From the NCBI GenBank assembly GCA_017457295.1, contig JAFTHS010000007.1, positions 1 to 48,113 on the forward strand: a DNA stretch of 48,113 nt, written 5' to 3'. The notes beneath the pieces are model-generated. The model did not search any database. It was not told the DNA's origin and was given only the letters and a program-made list of their open reading frames with translations. This stretch comes from Paludibacteraceae bacterium (GTDB lineage Bacteria > Bacteroidota > Bacteroidia > Bacteroidales > Paludibacteraceae). Position numbers and translations under genes: made by a program. This document shows, in pieces, positions 39,176 to 48,092 of the stretch. Each line of letters starts with the position of its first letter. Position 1 is the stretch's first letter.

Positions 39176-42100
39176 TTATTGGAGCAAGAATTTGTAGCCG
39201 TTTTGAATTACGATACCACGATAGTTCTTATCTACTTGGCGACCAAGTACATCGTACATAGGAGCATTGATATCCAAAACCTGAATATTCATCACGCCAT
39301 CAACAATGCGTACGGTTACCACGCAGGTTGCTTTGAATCCCCCATCAGTAGTAGTTACGGTAATATTAGCAGTACCCTCAGCTACTGCCGTTACTATGCC
39401 ATCAACTACGGTAGCCACAGTTTCGTTATCAGAAGCCCAAGTGACAGACTTATCCGTAGCATCTTCAGGAGCAACGGTTGCTTTCAATGTAGCAGTTTGA
39501 GGAACATCCAATGTCAACTCAGTAATATCCAATGTCACACCTGTTACTTTAATAATAGGTTCGAGTACTGTTATAACACAAGTTGCACTATGATTACCAT
39601 CAACAGTAGTAACGGTGATAGTTGCTATACCAGGAGCAACAGCTGTTACTACACCATCTGTCACTGTTGCTATTGAATCTTTATCTGACGTCCAAACAAC
39701 AGATTTATCGGTTGCATTTTCTGGAAGTACGGTAGCAACTAATGTGAGGGTTTCTGATACTTCAAGTTCTGCTTTGGTTTGATCAAGCACTACACCAGTA
39801 ACAGGTTGCGTGATAGTAACGATACACGTTGTTGTTACGTTATCAGCAGTTGCTGTGATAGTAGCAGTGCCTACAGCCATTGCGGTTACTACGCCATCAA
39901 CTACTGTTGCAATGTTATTATCTGAAGATTCCCATGATACAGTTTTCAATGTGGCGTTTTCTGGTGCTATAGTGGCAGTTAAAGTGTCTTTTTCTCCAGG
40001 AACCATGTTCAATGTGGTATGGTTAAGAGTAACAGATTGTACCGCTTCTTTTACGATGACTTTAAGATGATCTTGATATCCTCCATCTTCAGTTGTAACG
40101 GTAATTGTTGCTTCACCTGTTTTTAGACCAATAATTAAAGCAGTATTTTGAATATCAACAATAGTTGAATCAGATGAGGTCCAAATCGTATTTTTATTTG
40201 CGGCATTAGCTGGTCTAATCGAATATGCAATACTATAGTTACTCTCCTTACCAATATACATAACTCCATTATTGCCCGCTAAAATCTTAATGCCCTTTAC
40301 TGAGATTGGCTTAACAGTTAATGTCAATGTATCAGAGAAATTACCTTCTACTGAAGTAACGGCTATCTTGGTCGTTCCAACGGCTTTTGCTGTTGCTATT
40401 CCGTCAATATCAATAGTAGCGATTGATTGTTCGGTAGACTCCCACTTAACCATTGTATTAGTTGCATTGAGTGGAGTAAATGTTGGTAAAGTAGATAAGT
40501 CTATGGTCTCACCAACTTCGATAGTTGCTTCTTTGTTTGATAATTGCATTCCTTCAACCGCAATACCAGCAGTACGAATTAAGGTTAAAGCTTTTTTGGC
40601 TGGTATGAGTGTGGTATTTTCTTTACTTGGCAAACTTACGAGGTATATACCTGCATCACCAGTACATACGATATTGCCAGCATAATCCCAGTTCATTTGA
40701 CGAATCTTTGCAATACCGTGCTTGATAGTATAGCGCAATGCCAATACTGGTTTGTCACCTTCCCAAGTAATATCGAATACGAGGAAGTTTTGTGCACCAT
40801 CGTTGAATACCAATACGGATTCATCAGCAGATACTACATAACCACCTGCATTAGAACCTGTAATGATTTCTTTGTAGAGATCTGAAGCAGATGACATTTG
40901 TTCATTACCTGCATTGTCATAGAACTTCAATGAAGTAGCACCAGTATTGTTTTGACCATCCTCGCGCACTTGACTTACGAAGAAACCGTGGCTGGTACCC
41001 CATGGATTACCCTCGGTGTTGGCTTGACCTGTCAAGGTATAAACAGCACTTGGAGCGGTCTCCCATTTGTGAAGGATTGTGCCATCTGCTTGACCAATGT
41101 TATAAACGGCCATACCATTCTTTGGCAAGGTGCCTGCAGGATCTTCGTTATAAACGAACAACTTAACTTCCTTACCATTGTCATATACATAGCAGCCCGG
41201 AGTGGAAGAACCTGTATAAGCACCATTATTATTGAATACGCCATTGCCATCGCGTGTACCAGCGAAGAATTGGGTAAATGGTTGGGTCATATCCGCTGTG
41301 TTAGCCATGAAGATACCAGAGTTACCATCTGCCCAGTCTGCAATATAGAGATAACCTTCACGATCCATACTCATACGAGTTGGGTTACCAAACTTAGCAA
41401 CACCACCTTTGTAAACTTCGGTATTTTGTTTTGCCAAATTGTGGTCGAACTCCCAAATACCGCTCTTTGGAGCGTTTGCGGAGGAGGAAGAACCTGCACG
41501 GTGCATGACATAGATATGGCCGAATTGATCTGATTCTGGGTTGGTGTTTACAGCATTGAATAGGCGAGATGTGCTCGACTCAATCAATGAATTGTCGGAA
41601 GCAATTATGCCAAAGTTAGAAATAGAATTGCCGGTAAGTTGAACTGCCCATGTGAGTGTTGCACCTACAGAATCTGGCAATACTGCTGCCTTAAGATCAA
41701 TAGAATTATGACCTTGTTTTATACCCTTTACTGGTATTCTTCCTACTTCTACATCCTGTGCATTATAAAATACAACTTCCGCAGATATAGCATCAGTATT
41801 GGCATCGAATGTAAATGTATAAATTTCATTTTTCAATGAAACATTTAAATTATATGCCATAATAGCAGGAATAGCTGGTTGTGTTACTCCTATTGTCGAG
41901 AATTTACTCAAGGAATTATCTTTCAATAAGTAGAGTGTCAAGTTTGCATCTTTTACTTGAGCAGCTGCCATTGTATAAGCAGGATTTGAAATATCCAATG
42001 TGGTGTTGGTAGTCTTTATTAGAATAGGTTTATCAACACCATCTGTGATATCGTAAACGGCAATACCAGTATTAAGACCGCCCAATTCTTCTAAAGGAGC

Positions 42101-44074
42101 AACCATCAATGATTTATTTGCATATTTGAAGTAATTTGCTACATGGGTGTGGAATGGCATTGTGCCTTTGATGGTAGGAGCCGATTTTGTAGTATTAACA
42201 ATTTGCCACTCAAATGCCTCTTTATTTGGAGAAGAGAAAATGAAACTACTACTATCGCGTGGAGATACTACCATTTGAATTTCATGTCCATATTCTGCTA
42301 ATGTAACACCTTCTGGTTGATTTCGTAAAGAACCTTCAATGCGATCATCAGAAATTGTATAAATAACAAAACGAGTACCATGAGTGCTACTACCAGTTGT
42401 GTAAGCGGTAGTTGCAATAATTCCTTCTGTTAATGTTCCCGAATAAGCAAGTGTTGTTCCAACCATTGCATTGTTGTAGTTGCCTGCAGTTTCGTTATTG
42501 GCATGTGATTGCCACAACGTACCCGTCCATTTACCATTTGCTTTTGTCCATTTATATAGATTCCATTTGTTAGAGGGATTAAAAGTTACAGCTTCCATAT
42601 TACATCCAACTAAAACACCTTCGGCTGTAAAGGATATGTCACTCAACTTATAGCCATTAGTTGATACTACAGAACAGAAATCTGTTGGCAAGGTCGTTTC
42701 AATTTTGCATGAATCTGGATTAACAACAGCTAAGGTAGGTTCTTTTTTGCTATCAATAGCTAATACATACATTAAACCATTACGATACAATGCGCGACGA
42801 ATTGTTTTTCCTGTAAACAACTTATCCAATTGTTTATTAACAAACACTTGTTCCATTTCGAATGATTTAGGAACATCCAAATAAATAGGTTGATTAGGAT
42901 TAGGATAGTTGGTATAATGGATTGTTGGAGGTATATATGCAGTATCGTTCAAATGCAAGAACTTATAGGTAGTCTCATTAGCTTTCACTGAGAATGGAGC
43001 TTTGTGTACCTCATGCATTGGGTGATAGCCTTCGCAGCTTGCTTCCAAAGTATAATCGTCACCAGGCTCAAGACCTTCGAAAATGAAAAGGCCGTTATAG
43101 TTATTATCTACAGTATATCGATCAACTTCTACGCCACCTTTTTTCAATATAACCTCAGCACCATTACATGGCACCCATTGATCGTTGGTTTTTGGAGCAT
43201 ATTGGAATAACGAGTGATTCATCTTGAATAATGAGTCCTTCACTGTACCCATAATATAACCAACATTCTCCTTGTCGGCACCATAGTAATCTACGATACC
43301 GCGGTAGTATGCCAGACCCTCCATATGGCAATAGTCTTGATTCAAAGCACGGTGACGAGCTGGTTGGTAGGTGTGGAAATAACCCTCTACAAGGAAACCA
43401 GATGCACTGTTTTTGAGTACACCCAAGCTATTGCTGCCTTCTATTTTTTTTGAGCTACCAGGTGTGGCGTAATGGGATGCGGGGTCAATTCCGCTTGACA
43501 TGATTTCAACGCGATGAGGCCAACTTGCTACAGATTTTTCGTAACTACCTTCATTGGTATCACTAGATGCTGTGGCTCCACTTCCGCGGAAAATATAATA
43601 AAGATAATTGGTTGTACTCGCTTCTGTAGCTGCGTTCGAGTGAATAGAGATGAAATAGTCAATATTATTTGCATCTACTTCTGTACAAATCTCTGAGAGG
43701 TTGCGGTTGTATTTTTGGTAATCAGGTAAATTCTTGTATTCCTCCCAAGTATAATCAGGATAGTCTCCATCTACCATAGTGTATGGCCAAGGACCATTTT
43801 GAGTACGAGAGTACAATACGGTAGCCCCTGCAGCCTCTAGTTTCTCGCCGAGGTACATACTTTTCCAGAGGTTGGTGTTAGACTCGTAGAAACCGAGTGT
43901 ATCTGGCATACCAGTAGTAGGTAATTCTGGATAAGGGATAGTAGCCATAGGGCGGTCGTTTGGTCCCCAGCTACCGTGACCAGGGTTTATGTAAATGCGT
44001 TTGCCAGTCAAATCAGTAGCAGACATAGAGAGAGTTAGCAATGCTGCTGCAAGAATCATAAATATCTTTTTCAT
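39176..44074 (-). CDS. Exported N-acetylmuramoyl-L-alanine amidase (amidase A) with five Ig-like (Big_2) domains
   Basis: 1632 residues, the largest protein in the window. Signal peptide 1-19. Amidase_3 at about 26-265 with His33 (INPGHGSWG), Glu64 (FYESNTNLW), His145 (SIHSNAA) and catalytic Glu230 (LVEGYFHTY). Carboxypeptidase-regulatory-like domain about 272-375. A long beta-propeller-like region (about 400-1170) homologous to amidase B (LSDISFTAEGVLVGCN, TRMSMDREGYLYIADWADGN, QMNWDYAGNIVCTG). Five tandem Big_2 domains at about 1175-1590, absent from amidases B and C. The T9SS-like tail NAPMYDVLGRQVDKNYRGIV is shared with amidase B. The Big_2 stalk suggests display at a distance from the surface. 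It starts 10 bp after propeller A. Confidence 0.9.
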   Translation of the reverse strand: MKKIFMILAAALLTLSMSATDLTGKRIYINPGHGSWGPNDRPMATIPYPELPTTGMPDTLGFYESNTNLWKSMYLGEKLEAAGATVLYSRTQNGPWPYTMVDGDYPDYTWEEYKNLPDYQKYNRNLSEICTEVDANNIDYFISIHSNAATEASTTNYLYYIFRGSGATASSDTNEGSYEKSVASWPHRVEIMSSGIDPASHYATPGSSKKIEGSNSLGVLKNSASGFLVEGYFHTYQPARHRALNQDYCHMEGLAYYRGIVDYYGADKENVGYIMGTVKDSLFKMNHSLFQYAPKTNDQWVPCNGAEVILKKGGVEVDRYTVDNNYNGLFIFEGLEPGDDYTLEASCEGYHPMHEVHKAPFSVKANETTYKFLHLNDTAYIPPTIHYTNYPNPNQPIYLDVPKSFEMEQVFVNKQLDKLFTGKTIRRALYRNGLMYVLAIDSKKEPTLAVVNPDSCKIETTLPTDFCSVVSTNGYKLSDISFTAEGVLVGCNMEAVTFNPSNKWNLYKWTKANGKWTGTLWQSHANNETAGNYNNAMVGTTLAYSGTLTEGIIATTAYTTGSSTHGTRFVIYTISDDRIEGSLRNQPEGVTLAEYGHEIQMVVSPRDSSSFIFSSPNKEAFEWQIVNTTKSAPTIKGTMPFHTHVANYFKYANKSLMVAPLEELGGLNTGIAVYDITDGVDKPILIKTTNTTLDISNPAYTMAAAQVKDANLTLYLLKDNSLSKFSTIGVTQPAIPAIMAYNLNVSLKNEIYTFTFDANTDAISAEVVFYNAQDVEVGRIPVKGIKQGHNSIDLKAAVLPDSVGATLTWAVQLTGNSISNFGIIASDNSLIESSTSRLFNAVNTNPESDQFGHIYVMHRAGSSSSANAPKSGIWEFDHNLAKQNTEVYKGGVAKFGNPTRMSMDREGYLYIADWADGNSGIFMANTADMTQPFTQFFAGTRDGNGVFNNNGAYTGSSTPGCYVYDNGKEVKLFVYNEDPAGTLPKNGMAVYNIGQADGTILHKWETAPSAVYTLTGQANTEGNPWGTSHGFFVSQVREDGQNNTGATSLKFYDNAGNEQMSSASDLYKEIITGSNAGGYVVSADESVLVFNDGAQNFLVFDITWEGDKPVLALRYTIKHGIAKIRQMNWDYAGNIVCTGDAGIYLVSLPSKENTTLIPAKKALTLIRTAGIAVEGMQLSNKEATIEVGETIDLSTLPTFTPLNATNTMVKWESTEQSIATIDIDGIATAKAVGTTKIAVTSVEGNFSDTLTLTVKPISVKGIKILAGNNGVMYIGKESNYSIAYSIRPANAANKNTIWTSSDSTIVDIQNTALIIGLKTGEATITVTTEDGGYQDHLKVIVKEAVQSVTLNHTTLNMVPGEKDTLTATIAPENATLKTVSWESSDNNIATVVDGVVTAMAVGTATITATADNVTTTCIVTITQPVTGVVLDQTKAELEVSETLTLVATVLPENATDKSVVWTSDKDSIATVTDGVVTAVAPGIATITVTTVDGNHSATCVITVLEPIIKVTGVTLDITELTLDVPQTATLKATVAPEDATDKSVTWASDNETVATVVDGIVTAVAEGTANITVTTTDGGFKATCVVTVRIVDGVMNIQVLDINAPMYDVLGRQVDKNYRGIVIQNGYKFLLQ
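39306..40562 (-). repeat. Five tandem Big_2 domain repeats within amidase A
   Basis: Each repeat is ~80 codons with VTGV.L, L.....TL.ATV.PENATDKSV.W.S, IATV.DGVVTAVA.GTA.ITVTT. The three C-terminal repeats are the most alike, also at DNA level, which produces long shadow frames on the plus strand. The first two are more diverged. Confidence 0.88.
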
Positions 44075-44084
44075 AATAGTCTGC

Positions 44085-44921
44085 TTATTTTACATTCAAC
44101 ATATAAGTTTCGCCTTGCAATGTGGCAAATACGATAGTATTTTTCGCCACATAAGGATACATTGCAATCATGTCACTATTGGTCAATGTTTGCATTTTGC
44201 CATCCAGTGTATAAGCAACGATAGCAGAAGCGGTGGTGAAGTGGCCATCATCCTCGTCAGCCATAGCTATGAGTGTATTGTTGTTATACCACTTAGCAGC
44301 ACGACAAGCGCGAGCAATAAAGAGTGGATTAGAACCGTCGATGTTAGCAACGAAGCAACCTTTGCCAGCTACATAGTAGCAGATTTTTCTGCCGTCAGGA
44401 GATACAGAAGGCCAGATGTAGCTCTCGTTCATACCATTAGGAGCCAAAGTGGTGGTGAGACCATTGCGTTTCAAGACGATAAGGCGGTCCTTGATACTAA
44501 CCGTAGTAAGGTTGTCAGAGGTTGCCATGTGTTTCAGGTCGCGTTGATTGCGCGCTACTACATGTTGGCGTTGGTTGTACATGTTGAGGCGTACAATCTT
44601 GTTTTGGCGCATTTGATTGCGGTCGAGAGTTGTCTCGCGATAAACAATTTCTTGACCATCGCTGCTCACTTGCACATTGAAGCCAGCACCAGCAGCTTCG
44701 GTGATGGTGGTGAGTGCTTGACTCTCAAGGTCATAGCGTTGCAGACCTTGGTTAGAACCAGTGGTGAGAAGAATATAATCACCTGCAGGACTAATACCTG
44801 CCACCTTCATGTCTGCTTGAGCAGCGATAGGTAGTTGTTGCATAGATATTACTTCGAGTACCTGTGCGCTGGCAGCCAGACTGAGAAGGCAAGCTGCCAC
44901 AAAAAGCATTGTTTTTTTCAT
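44085..44921 (-). CDS. Exported TolB/WD40-like beta-propeller protein (propeller A)
   Basis: 278 residues. Signal peptide MKKTMLFVAACLLSLAASA. Same family as propellers B and C: VAGISPAGDYILLTTGSNQGLQRYDLES, DGQEIVYRETT, PSVSPDGRKICYYVAGKGCFVANIDGSNPLF, WYNNNTLIAM, and the shared end YMLNVK. It lies 43 bp downstream of the GHL10 gene and 10 bp upstream of amidase A, on the same strand. It is probably exported to the periplasm and works with that amidase (inference). No enzyme motif is seen. Confidence 0.82.
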   Translation of the reverse strand: MKKTMLFVAACLLSLAASAQVLEVISMQQLPIAAQADMKVAGISPAGDYILLTTGSNQGLQRYDLESQALTTITEAAGAGFNVQVSSDGQEIVYRETTLDRNQMRQNKIVRLNMYNQRQHVVARNQRDLKHMATSDNLTTVSIKDRLIVLKRNGLTTTLAPNGMNESYIWPSVSPDGRKICYYVAGKGCFVANIDGSNPLFIARACRAAKWYNNNTLIAMADEDDGHFTTASAIVAYTLDGKMQTLTNSDMIAMYPYVAKNTIVFATLQGETYMLNVK

Positions 44922-44964
44922 GCGTTTTGATTTAAAAGTTAATAATAATGGTTAATTGTCTGTT

Positions 44965-47289
44965 TTATCGAATGATTTTAATTCGTTGTCCGTTTTGTTC
45001 TATGATGAATAGGCCGTGTCCAACAGTATTTATATCTGTTCCTACCATACGTCCCATGATATCGTATATGCATACTTTATCATCATGCGTTATGTTCTCA
45101 ATACTTGTGTTCATGCCTTTCCAATGTGCATACAATGTGCCTTTCCAACCGGCTGGAATCACATATAATTGTTCTCCTTTGAATTGGCCATTGTCCCACC
45201 ATCCAAGGAATGTATAGCCTTCAGGGTGGGTTAGATTTGTGGGCAAGGTATAAGGCGCATCTACAAATGATGGCAATGTAATTGCGCCATGATCTGCTTG
45301 ATATGTCTCTCCCCATTGTGCAGGTAATCCCGCATTGGTAAAGTCGCCGCATTCTGCCCAACCAATAACGGAGCCATCTGCATAGCGAACTTCGTTAGTT
45401 GCATTAAAGAAGGCATAGAGATTAAATCGCCAATCACGGTCTTTATTAGCGTCGCTAATGGTTTCTCCACCAATAGATAGGATATAATCTCTCAACCAAC
45501 TCCAATCAGCATGTTGTTCCATCATTTCGCTGGCTAATGCTTTTCCTACTGAATTAGGCCAAGTATATTCCAATACGGATGTGATAGGCAAATCTCCCAT
45601 GGATTCGTATCCGCTATAAAGAGCAGAATAAAAATCGTCATAATCTGTTTTGAAGGTTTCCCATAACTCCGCATTGGTTGGAACTTCTATTGTTGGTAAT
45701 ACTCCGCCATTAAGTTCCCAGATAATATCGGGTTCAATGTTTTCTCCATAAATCGCTACTCCATGCTCTACACCATAGCGATCATAACTGCATACGGCTA
45801 CTGTTGTGTTGTTCCAATCCTCCATCTCTGATAACTCCCACGACTTACCATATACTACGCCCTGCAAGTATCGTGCATCTTTTTGGGCTGTGGCAAAATC
45901 CAAGTCCTTTGGATATACATACACAGTAAAACGCTCTGCAGTAGCATGTTGCCACGTGATTTTTTTGCCTGAGATTGTTAAGTTGCTTGGAGCTGCCAAC
46001 GTATTCTCTGATTTCCAGTCCATTGCAGGAGGTAAGGCTTTCTCTTGGAAATGCGATGCCGCCAATTGGTCATACATCTTGCAATATGCAGTAGTATTAT
46101 AGAATACGGAACCTGTATAACCTGATGATAAATTAGCGCGGTTGGCATCTATCTGTTTTTGAATTTCAGCAACACCATCATCGTATCCCTTATACTCATC
46201 ATAAGCATGATATGCGGCTTGCGAAGAGAAGAAATGTACTTTCTTACCATTTGGCAACTGATTGGAGAAATGCTCACACACATCTTTTGCCCACCATTCG
46301 CACAATACATCGTAGTCTTGTCCAGCATAGTCTGTGGACCAATACAATTGTGGATTGATATAATCCACCCATCCCTGTTTTACCCATTCTACTGTGTTAC
46401 ATGCTTGTACATCATAGTCGTCAAGACCTACGATACCGTTGGGCAAACTAATGCCGTATGCTTGAGCAGCTTTCTTTTGTGTCGTCCAAATGCCGAAAGG
46501 CCCCATTCCGAAACGCACCCAAGGTTTTACTGCTTGCAGCTGGTCATAGAGCATTTTCATGCAACTATCCACATTTGCACGGCGCCAATCATCGTCGGTA
46601 TAGCCATCTTGATTAACATCTACTACATTCGATGGTTTGTACTTTGACTTAGAGTTACTATCCTCTGTGGTGGTACCTCCGTAGGGATAAAAATAGTCAT
46701 CCATCAAAATACCGTCCACATCGTATTTGTTCACAATTTCCATCAACACCTTTATTACGTACGCGCGCGCTTCAGGAAAACCTGGGTCAATGATTTGACC
46801 TTTGAACGAACCATTATCGTATTTAATAATCCAATCGCTTGCATTTTGCCACACCTTATCGGAAGTTGCTATTGATTCAGAACTCGTCACGCGAAATGGA
46901 TTTACCCATATGTGCAACTCTAATCCGCGTTTGTGTGCTTCCTCAATTGCGAAAGCCAATGGATCATAACCTGGATCTTTGCCACGAGTACCAGTCAGGG
47001 CTGCCGACCATGGCTCATATGAGGACTGATACATGGCATCGCACAATGAACGCACTTGCATACAGCAGGCATTCATATTACCAGCTACCATCTTGTCAAA
47101 AATGTCAGTTAGTTCTTTTTGCTGTTGCTTGCGTGTAGCGTCGTTGGTAACTTTGGTTTTTGGCCAATCAATGTTTTGTACTGTAGCCAACCATGTGGCA
47201 CGGAACTCGTGTTTGTGCGCATTATTGGCTAATATCATGTGGCTTGCGAATATGGCCACAGCCAAAAGAGTAAATCTGAAGTGTTTCAT
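44965..47289 (-). CDS. Exported GHL10 family glycoside hydrolase (DigH/YngK-like) with LNGG...HWK module
   Basis: 774 residues from the ATG at 47289 (ATGA overlap with the upstream gene; MKHFRFTLLAVAIFASHMILA signal peptide). GHL10 (PF02638-like, formerly DUF187) domain about 26-400 with FRATWLATVQNIDWP (29-43), HIWVNPFR (126-133), IIDPGFPEAR (167-175) and the acidic active-site stretch DVDGILMDDYFYP (190-202). E. coli DigH of this family cleaves peptidoglycan glycans freed of stem peptides, which fits the three amidases next door. A fibronectin-like segment (about 430-525) follows, then one copy of the ~190-residue module (about 530-724) also found twice in amidase C, and a T9SS-like tail CIYDIMGRMVGTDINTVGHG. 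Confidence 0.88.
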   Translation of the reverse strand: MKHFRFTLLAVAIFASHMILANNAHKHEFRATWLATVQNIDWPKTKVTNDATRKQQQKELTDIFDKMVAGNMNACCMQVRSLCDAMYQSSYEPWSAALTGTRGKDPGYDPLAFAIEEAHKRGLELHIWVNPFRVTSSESIATSDKVWQNASDWIIKYDNGSFKGQIIDPGFPEARAYVIKVLMEIVNKYDVDGILMDDYFYPYGGTTTEDSNSKSKYKPSNVVDVNQDGYTDDDWRRANVDSCMKMLYDQLQAVKPWVRFGMGPFGIWTTQKKAAQAYGISLPNGIVGLDDYDVQACNTVEWVKQGWVDYINPQLYWSTDYAGQDYDVLCEWWAKDVCEHFSNQLPNGKKVHFFSSQAAYHAYDEYKGYDDGVAEIQKQIDANRANLSSGYTGSVFYNTTAYCKMYDQLAASHFQEKALPPAMDWKSENTLAAPSNLTISGKKITWQHATAERFTVYVYPKDLDFATAQKDARYLQGVVYGKSWELSEMEDWNNTTVAVCSYDRYGVEHGVAIYGENIEPDIIWELNGGVLPTIEVPTNAELWETFKTDYDDFYSALYSGYESMGDLPITSVLEYTWPNSVGKALASEMMEQHADWSWLRDYILSIGGETISDANKDRDWRFNLYAFFNATNEVRYADGSVIGWAECGDFTNAGLPAQWGETYQADHGAITLPSFVDAPYTLPTNLTHPEGYTFLGWWDNGQFKGEQLYVIPAGWKGTLYAHWKGMNTSIENITHDDKVCIYDIMGRMVGTDINTVGHGLFIIEQNGQRIKIIR
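45118..45737 (-). repeat. Third copy of the LNGG...HWK module (in the GHL10 enzyme)
   Basis: Same order of landmarks as in amidase C: IIWELNGG, PTNAELWETFK, ITSVLEYTW, WLRDYILSIGG, WRFNLYAFFNATNE, ADGSVIGW, FTNAGLPAQWGETYQADHG, LP, YTLPTNLTHPEGYTFLGWWDN, IPAGWKGTLYAHWK. Confidence 0.85.
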
Positions 47290-48023
47290 AGTAGTAATTT
47301 TTCTATATTGCTCCATATTCCAAATCCCAATGCGCAGCATACAAGTACAATGTATATTACTCCACTGGCGACTGATGGAAAACGAAGAGGAAGCAGGTTA
47401 AAAAAAATTGTAAGTATCATCATGCCAATTGCCATCCACATTTGCCAATGCGACAAGTCAAATATATCAGCAAACGGCATCTCTATTGCGCCCAAGAAAT
47501 ATGCAATAGCAAAATATAGTGCCACGGTTGCTACGCCAATCAGCGATGCCATCCATACCCGTAGCGTCATTACTCCGCGTAGTGTTAATAATCCCCATAT
47601 TACTCCCACCAAAATGATTACTTCGGGCAGTATAGCACAAGTACCCGCGATGATTAAACTGCTCAAGAATGCCTGTTCTACGGGTACCTCTTGATAATTA
47701 ACCGTTTGCAGTATGCAATAGGCAACCATTATGGCCAGCACTACTGCTTGTCCTTGCCAACATCCGTGCAAAATGGTTATTGATGATATCACTAACCAAT
47801 ACGTAGCCCCTACAAACGCTGATGGCAGGTTGGTCACTCTTATTTTGCAGAATAGGTTCATCATTATCAGAGCATTGATACCAACTAGCACCAGTGTTAC
47901 AACCTCCGACACTACTCCATTACCATCTAGTAGATTAGGTATCCACATAGCTGTGCCAAGAACGATGAATAATATCGTTCTTAGCATGCTATTTTGGGCA
48001 ATGTTTTTTAAGAAATATCTCAA
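47286..48023 (-). CDS. Multi-pass membrane protein of unknown function
   Basis: 245 residues. The frame starts at a TTG (48023, MRYFLKNIAQNS); Met13 at 47987 is the alternative ATG. About seven or eight hydrophobic helices (for example LRTILFIVLGTAMWIPNL, VVTLVLVGINALIMMNLF, IILVGVIWGLLTLRGVM, VIYIVLVCCALGFGIW). It resembles the small polytopic proteins of Bacteroidota envelope loci (DUF6427-like look, not certain). Its stop overlaps the GHL10 start by 4 bp, so it is translationally coupled with the hydrolase and may open the whole operon. No promoter is visible before the window ends. Confidence 0.7.
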   Translation of the reverse strand: MRYFLKNIAQNSMLRTILFIVLGTAMWIPNLLDGNGVVSEVVTLVLVGINALIMMNLFCKIRVTNLPSAFVGATYWLVISSITILHGCWQGQAVVLAIMVAYCILQTVNYQEVPVEQAFLSSLIIAGTCAILPEVIILVGVIWGLLTLRGVMTLRVWMASLIGVATVALYFAIAYFLGAIEMPFADIFDLSHWQMWMAIGMMILTIFFNLLPLRFPSVASGVIYIVLVCCALGFGIWSNIEKLLL

Positions 48024-48059
48024 GTGATATGTTGTGTTTCTTTTGGTATTATCTGCTGT

Positions 48060-48092
48060 CGTTGCCGTCTCGTTGCCGTGTCGTTGCCGTAA
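48060..48092. repeat. Tandem repeat, period 11 bp, three units
   Basis: CGTTGCCGTCT (48060), CGTTGCCGTGT (48071), CGTTGCCGTAA (48082). It lies directly upstream of the membrane-protein/GHL10/amidase locus and has the same period as the other arrays. The array may have more units in the sequence before the minus-strand gene. Confidence 0.9.

Noticed and set aside
39306-40562. Long plus-strand frames opposite the Big_2 repeats of amidase A
   Set aside because: They are shadows of the repeated Ig-like coding sequence; they have no promoter, and their similarity to one another follows from the minus-strand repeats.
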